A DNA stretch of 37,836 nucleotides from assembly GCA_026399575.1 (NCBI GenBank), contig JAPLQS010000086.1, forward strand, positions 1 through 37,836, given 5' to 3'. Numbering within the stretch: the first letter of the stretch is position 1; each line of letters opens with the position of its first letter. The notes beneath the pieces were generated by a model that saw only the letters and a program-made list of their open reading frames with translations, did not search any database and was not told where the DNA came from. Made by a program: the position numbers and the translations under genes. Shown here one piece after another: positions 33,734-37,836 of the stretch. Source of the DNA: Nitrosospira sp. (GTDB taxonomy: Bacteria > Pseudomonadota > Gammaproteobacteria > Burkholderiales > Nitrosomonadaceae).

Positions 33734-33988
33734 ATGACAAAGCTTGCCAAACACGTCAAACCCTTGCGGCCGGAAAGTTTTGAAGCAGCATTAACTGAGC
33801 TGGAAGGTATTGTGGTTGAAATGGAAGCAGGACAAATGCCGCTTGAGATTTCGCTCTCAGCCCACAAGCGTGGCGCTGAGTTGCTGCAATACTGTCAGTC
33901 CAAGTTACAGGACGCACAGCAGCAGGTGCGTCTGCTCGAGGCCGGTACACTTAAAAACTTCTCCCCATCTGGTATTGATGATCGCTGA
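33734..33988 (+). CDS. xseB: exodeoxyribonuclease VII small subunit
   Basis: The ATG at 33734 gives 84 residues with the family core RPESFEAALTELEGIVVEMEAGQMPLE, then a helix ending in LQYCQSKLQDAQQQV, which binds the XseA large subunit. It overlaps the start of ispA by 11 bases, the usual arrangement. No strong ribosome binding site is seen. Confidence 0.92.
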   Translation: MTKLAKHVKPLRPESFEAALTELEGIVVEMEAGQMPLEISLSAHKRGAELLQYCQSKLQDAQQQVRLLEAGTLKNFSPSGIDDR

Positions 33989-34871
33989 CTTCCAAGACTG
34001 GGCGAGAAGCCGTCAAGCATGCATAGAAACCTCCTTGCAGACCCTGCTTCCCGCCGCGAATATTGCCCCCGAACGTCTGCATGAGGCTATGCGCTATGCC
34101 GTCCTGGGCGGAGGAAAGCGAGTGCGCCCGCTGCTTGCCTTTGCCGCCGGAGAGTTGAGTGGTGCCAGTGAAGAACGTGTGACTATCGTGGCCGCCGCAG
34201 TAGAGCTGATTCATGCTTACTCGCTGGTGCATGACGACCTGCCCTGCATGGATGACGACGTACTGCGGCGGGGCAAACCCACATGTCATGTGGAATACGA
34301 TGAAGCCACTGCGTTACTGGTGGGCGATAGTCTGCAAAGTCTGGCTTTTCAATTGCTGGCTGAATATCGCTTGGCGGATACCCCGCAAGTTCAGCTGGAA
34401 ATGATCAAACGGCTGGCGCAAGCAGCGGGATCACGCGGCATGTCAGGTGGACAGGCGATTGACCTCGCCAACGTCGGCAAGATATTGAGTCTGCCGGAAC
34501 TGGAGTTTATGCACATCCATAAGACCGGAGCGCTCATCCGTGCTGCAGTCATGCTGGGCGCCCGCTGTGGCAGCAGCCTGAATGATGCGCAACTGGAAAA
34601 TCTCGATCGCTTCGCCAAACATATTGGCCTCGCGTTCCAAGTAGTGGACGACGTGCTTGATGCGGAGGCAACCACTGCAACCTTGGGCAAGACTGCCGGT
34701 AAAGATGCTGAACACAACAAGCCAACGTATGTAAGCATACTGGGAACTAGCCGGGCACGCGAACTGGCCGAGGAGTTGAGGCGTGATGCCTATCAGGCGC
34801 TGGAGAGTTTTGACGCAACCGCGGAGCGCTTGCGTCAAGTAACCGATTTCATCATTCAGCGAAAGTTTTGA
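33978..34871 (+). CDS. ispA: (2E,6E)-farnesyl diphosphate synthase
   Basis: The ATG at 33978 (MIADFQDWARS) gives 297 residues; earlier in-frame starts would lie deep in xseB. The first aspartate-rich motif is DDLPCMDDD (86-94), followed by RRGKPT, and the second is VVDDVLD, with GGGKRVRP near residue 45. The short-chain length determinants fit a C15 product. It makes farnesyl diphosphate for quinones, undecaprenyl carriers and hopanoids, and precedes dxs in one operon. Confidence 0.94.
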   Translation: MIADFQDWARSRQACIETSLQTLLPAANIAPERLHEAMRYAVLGGGKRVRPLLAFAAGELSGASEERVTIVAAAVELIHAYSLVHDDLPCMDDDVLRRGKPTCHVEYDEATALLVGDSLQSLAFQLLAEYRLADTPQVQLEMIKRLAQAAGSRGMSGGQAIDLANVGKILSLPELEFMHIHKTGALIRAAVMLGARCGSSLNDAQLENLDRFAKHIGLAFQVVDDVLDAEATTATLGKTAGKDAEHNKPTYVSILGTSRARELAEELRRDAYQALESFDATAERLRQVTDFIIQRKF

Positions 34872-34916
34872 AGCTGTGTTTTTCATAGTGAACAATTTTT
34901 AATCTTCAGGATTCAA

Positions 34917-36761
34917 ATGTATCCACTGCTTGATACCATCAATACTCCTTCTCAGTTGCGCATGCTGGAACGCAAAGCGCTGCCGCAACTCGCCGATGAG
35001 TTACGCAACTTCCTGGTCGAATCGGTGGCGAAAACTGGTGGACATCTTTCCTCCAATCTTGGTACGGTCGAGTTGACCATCGCACTGCATTACGTGTTCA
35101 ACACGCCGCATGACCGACTGGTATGGGACGTCGGTCACCAGACTTATGCTCATAAAATCCTCACCGGTCGCCGTGAAGGTATGAAGAAATTGCGTATGCA
35201 GGGCGGTGTCGCAGGCTTCCCACGACGCGACGAAAGCGAATATGATGCCTTTGGTACGGCGCATTCCAGCACCTCCATCAGTGCCGCGCTTGGCATGGCG
35301 GTAGCAGCGCAGTTGGCGGGAATAGAGCGGTGCGCAGTAGCCATAATCGGTGATGGCGCCATGAGCGCGGGTATGGCATTTGAAGCCTTAAACAATGCCG
35401 GCGCCATGAACACTAACCTGCTGGTGATCCTGAACGACAATGACATGTCGATTTCACGCCCGGTCGGGGCGCTTAACAACTATCTTGCCAAACTCATGTC
35501 CGGACAGTTCTATGCAACAGCGCGGCGGGCGGGCGAAAAGATGCTGGGGGTAGTGCCGCCCGTGCTGGAACTGGCCAAGCGCGCCGAAGAACATGTAAAG
35601 GGCATGGTGACACCCAGCACCCTGTTTGAAGAGTTTGGCTTCAACTACATCGGCCCTATCGATGGTCATGATCTTGACGTGCTGGTAACCACGCTCAACA
35701 ACATCAAGCACCTCGACGGCCCCCAGTTCCTGCATGTCGTAACCCGCAAAGGTGCGGGCTATCAGGCGGCGGAAGACGACCCCATTCTCTATCACGGCGT
35801 ATCCAAGTTTGATCCGGATGCGGGTATCGTATCCAAGGCTGCCGGCAAGCCGACCTATACGCAGATTTTCGGTGACTGGTTGTGCGACATGGCAGCACTG
35901 GACCAGCGCCTGGTTGGAATTACTCCGGCGATGCGTGAGGGCTCGGGACTGGTAAGGTTCTCTCAGGAGTATCCCGATCGTTATTTCGATGTCGGCATCG
36001 CCGAGCAGCATGCGGTCACTTTTGCCGCAGGCTTGGCCTGCGACGGGATGAAACCGGTGGTAGCGATTTACTCAACCTTTTTGCAGCGGGCTTACGACCA
36101 GTTGATTCACGATGTTGCCATCCAGAATTTGCCGGTAGTGTTTGCCATCGACCGCGCCGGACTGGTGGGGGCAGATGGCCCTACCCATGCCGGCAGCTTT
36201 GATTTGACCTATTTACGCTGTATCCCCAATATCACGGTGATGACCCCTGCGGACGAGAATGAATGTCGGCAGATGCTCTACACTGCATTCCAAATGGATA
36301 CACCAACGGCGATCCGCTATCCGCGCGGCACAGGAACCGGTGTGGCAACACAAAAAGAAATGCAAGCGCTGCCGCTAGGCCGTGGTGAAATTCGCCGCAA
36401 GGGAGAAAAAGTTGCACTGCTGGCTTTCGGCAGCATGCTCAAGCCCTGCATGGAAGCAGCGGAAGAGCTTAACGCTACCGTAGTCAACATGCGCTTTGTC
36501 AAACCGCTGGACGATGATCTGGTCGAATCTCTGGCAGCAGACTACAAACTGCTGGTCACGATCGAAGAAAACACCATTATGGGAGGAGCAGGTAGTGCGG
36601 TAGTAGAATCCTTGGAAAGCAAGGGTATCGCCATCCCAGTGCTGCAACTGGGTCTGCCGGATACTTTTATCGATCAGGGTGACCCTGCACAGATGCTGGC
36701 AGATTGTGGTCTGGACAAGACCGGCATCATCAAGTCCGTTCGGTTGAAATTATCCGAGTAA
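34917..36761 (+). CDS. dxs: 1-deoxy-D-xylulose-5-phosphate synthase
   Basis: The 614-residue thiamine-diphosphate enzyme makes the first intermediate of the methylerythritol phosphate pathway from pyruvate and glyceraldehyde 3-phosphate. It has [19 protein letters not shown], the ThDP motif [20 protein letters not shown], the catalytic histidine region [28 protein letters not shown] and the C-terminal transketolase domain. It lies 45 bases after ispA, so both ends of isoprenoid supply are co-transcribed. Confidence 0.96.
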   Translation: MYPLLDTINTPSQLRMLERKALPQLADELRNFLVESVAKTGGHLSSNLGTVELTIALHYVFNTPHDRLVWDVGHQTYAHKILTGRREGMKKLRMQGGVAGFPRRDESEYDAFGTAHSSTSISAALGMAVAAQLAGIERCAVAIIGDGAMSAGMAFEALNNAGAMNTNLLVILNDNDMSISRPVGALNNYLAKLMSGQFYATARRAGEKMLGVVPPVLELAKRAEEHVKGMVTPSTLFEEFGFNYIGPIDGHDLDVLVTTLNNIKHLDGPQFLHVVTRKGAGYQAAEDDPILYHGVSKFDPDAGIVSKAAGKPTYTQIFGDWLCDMAALDQRLVGITPAMREGSGLVRFSQEYPDRYFDVGIAEQHAVTFAAGLACDGMKPVVAIYSTFLQRAYDQLIHDVAIQNLPVVFAIDRAGLVGADGPTHAGSFDLTYLRCIPNITVMTPADENECRQMLYTAFQMDTPTAIRYPRGTGTGVATQKEMQALPLGRGEIRRKGEKVALLAFGSMLKPCMEAAEELNATVVNMRFVKPLDDDLVESLAADYKLLVTIEENTIMGGAGSAVVESLESKGIAIPVLQLGLPDTFIDQGDPAQMLADCGLDKTGIIKSVRLKLSE

Positions 36762-36829
36762 CTCCCTCAACTATTTTCTCGGACTACAATCAATACCTAC
36801 TGGTACTTCCTTTGTAGGAGACAAACATC

Positions 36830-37633
36830 GTGAATAAACAGGTCGACTTTCCCATTGCCGATGTACAAAGCACCCCGGATACAAGGCATATAGCAATCGA
36901 CAGAGTCGGGATCAAGGCTATCCGCCACCCAGTGAAGGTAGCCGACAAAGATGGCGGCGTTCAGCATACCGTCGCCGTATTCAACATGTATGTGGACCTG
37001 CCGCATAACTTCAAGGGTACTCACATGTCACGTTTCGTGGAGATACTCAACAGCCACGAACGTGAGATTTCCGTGGAATCATTCGAGAACATCCTGTGGG
37101 CCATGGTAAAGAAGCTGGAATCTGAATCCGGTCACATTGAGATGACTTTCCCCTACTTCATCAACAAGTCGGCGCCGGTGTCCGGGGTAAGAAGTCTGCT
37201 GGACTATGAAGTGACTTTCATCGGCGAGATCAAGAAGGGGCATTACGAATTCACCATGAAAGTTGTGGTTCCGGTGACCAGCCTGTGTCCATGTTCCAAA
37301 AAAATCTCCGATTATGGTGCGCATAATCAGCGCTCCCATATATCGATTTCCGTGCGCACCAACAGTTTTGTCTGGATCGAGGACATGGTGCGGATAGCGG
37401 AAGACCATGCATCATGCGAACTGTATGGACTGCTGAAACGCCCCGATGAGAAATATGTCACCGAAAAAGCCTACGACAACCCCAAGTTCGTCGAAGACTT
37501 GGTGCGCGACGTCGCTGCAGCCCTGAACCGGGACTCGCGTATTGACGCTTACGTCGTGGAATCCGAGAATTTTGAATCCATCCACAATCATTCGGCCTAT
37601 GCGCTGATTGAACGAGACAAAATGAAAAGTTAA
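36830..37633 (+). CDS. folE2: GTP cyclohydrolase FolE2 (type IB)
   Basis: The GTG at 36830, preceded by TAGGAG, gives 267 residues. The metal site carries C153 and C155 in [21 protein letters not shown], and the family stretch [17 protein letters not shown] is present. FolE2 makes dihydroneopterin triphosphate for folate without the strict zinc need of FolE, and in many bacteria is induced by zinc shortage. Here no palindrome like those at 16098 and 17061 is visible upstream, so it may be the only, constitutive cyclohydrolase. It converges on amoC. Confidence 0.95.
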   Translation: MNKQVDFPIADVQSTPDTRHIAIDRVGIKAIRHPVKVADKDGGVQHTVAVFNMYVDLPHNFKGTHMSRFVEILNSHEREISVESFENILWAMVKKLESESGHIEMTFPYFINKSAPVSGVRSLLDYEVTFIGEIKKGHYEFTMKVVVPVTSLCPCSKKISDYGAHNQRSHISISVRTNSFVWIEDMVRIAEDHASCELYGLLKRPDEKYVTEKAYDNPKFVEDLVRDVAAALNRDSRIDAYVVESENFESIHNHSAYALIERDKMKS

Positions 37634-37649
37634 GGATTTATAGCAAGAA

Positions 37650-37682
37650 GCGCCGCACCGTTCCCCGCAAAGGGAGCGGCGC
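37650..37682. terminator. hairpin between convergent folE2 and amoC
   Basis: GCGCCGC (37650-37656) pairs perfectly with GCGGCGC (37676-37682), and TCCC/GGGA extends the stem internally around a CGCAAA loop. On the minus strand it is followed by a short T-rich run (TTCTTG), suiting termination of amoC; it may serve both genes. Confidence 0.55.
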
Positions 37683-37702
37683 GGCGATAACAGGTAGACT
37701 AT

Positions 37703-37836
<134 letters not shown>

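Noticed and set aside
33810-33977. An earlier start for ispA
   Set aside because: It would read through most of xseB in another frame, with no family similarity before the ATG at 33978.
36762-36829. folE2 as part of the Zur-like regulon
   Set aside because: FolE2 is often zinc-regulated, but no GCAAC...TTGC palindrome is visible in its upstream region.

Overview
The window comes from an ammonia-oxidising betaproteobacterium of the Nitrosomonadaceae (Nitrosospira/Nitrosomonas type). The strongest evidence is at the right edge, where the minus strand encodes the C-terminal 43 residues of ammonia monooxygenase subunit C (amoC). The rest agrees: betaproteobacterial gene blocks (argS-SPOR-dsbA; dapF-DUF484-xerC-hslV-hslU; Rieske/xseB-ispA-dxs) and moderately GC-rich DNA. 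Assignment to genus is a guess.

Layout. 1-1500 is accessory DNA: the start of an IS3-family orfA, two integron attC sites bounding one complete gene cassette, and a decayed antibiotic-biosynthesis-monooxygenase-like gene divergent from a GlxA-type AraC regulator. About 2.7-9.8 kb holds an ATP-pyrophosphatase of the diphthine-ammonia ligase family, an O-methyltransferase, an SDR-dsbA-SPOR-argS block on the minus strand, and an HI0933-family flavoprotein. 9.8-16 kb holds rhlE, a 275-bp MITE-like element whose end coincides with the hslU stop codon, and the minus-strand series dapF, DUF484, xerC, hslV, hslU. 16-19 kb looks like a metal (probably zinc) uptake locus: a Fur/Zur-family regulator, a small Cys/His-containing exported protein and a ZnuD-like TonB receptor. 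Closely related 13-bp palindromes precede the regulator and the receptor. 19-25 kb holds lolC-lolD, a DNA glycosylase, a DUF2062 membrane protein and comEC.

25-31.2 kb is the most interesting part: a compact minus-strand operon encoding a fatty acyl-AMP ligase/acyl-ACP synthetase, an NAD(P)-dependent epimerase-like reductase, an acyl carrier protein and a serine palmitoyltransferase, followed by an ABC exporter. Content and order match the ceramide (bacterial sphingolipid) genes known from Caulobacter. This suggests that this ammonia oxidiser makes a sphingoid base or ceramide and may export it with the adjacent transporter. The ceramide N-acyltransferase (bCerS) is not in the window.

31.2-37.8 kb starts with a long non-coding stretch carrying several inverted repeats. 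It is followed by a SpoIIAA-like protein, a Rieske oxygenase, the isoprenoid genes xseB-ispA-dxs, and folE2. The window ends in the amoC terminus, which converges on folE2. No amoA follows this amoC, so it is a solitary copy rather than part of an amoCAB operon. I saw no tRNA, rRNA or CRISPR array.
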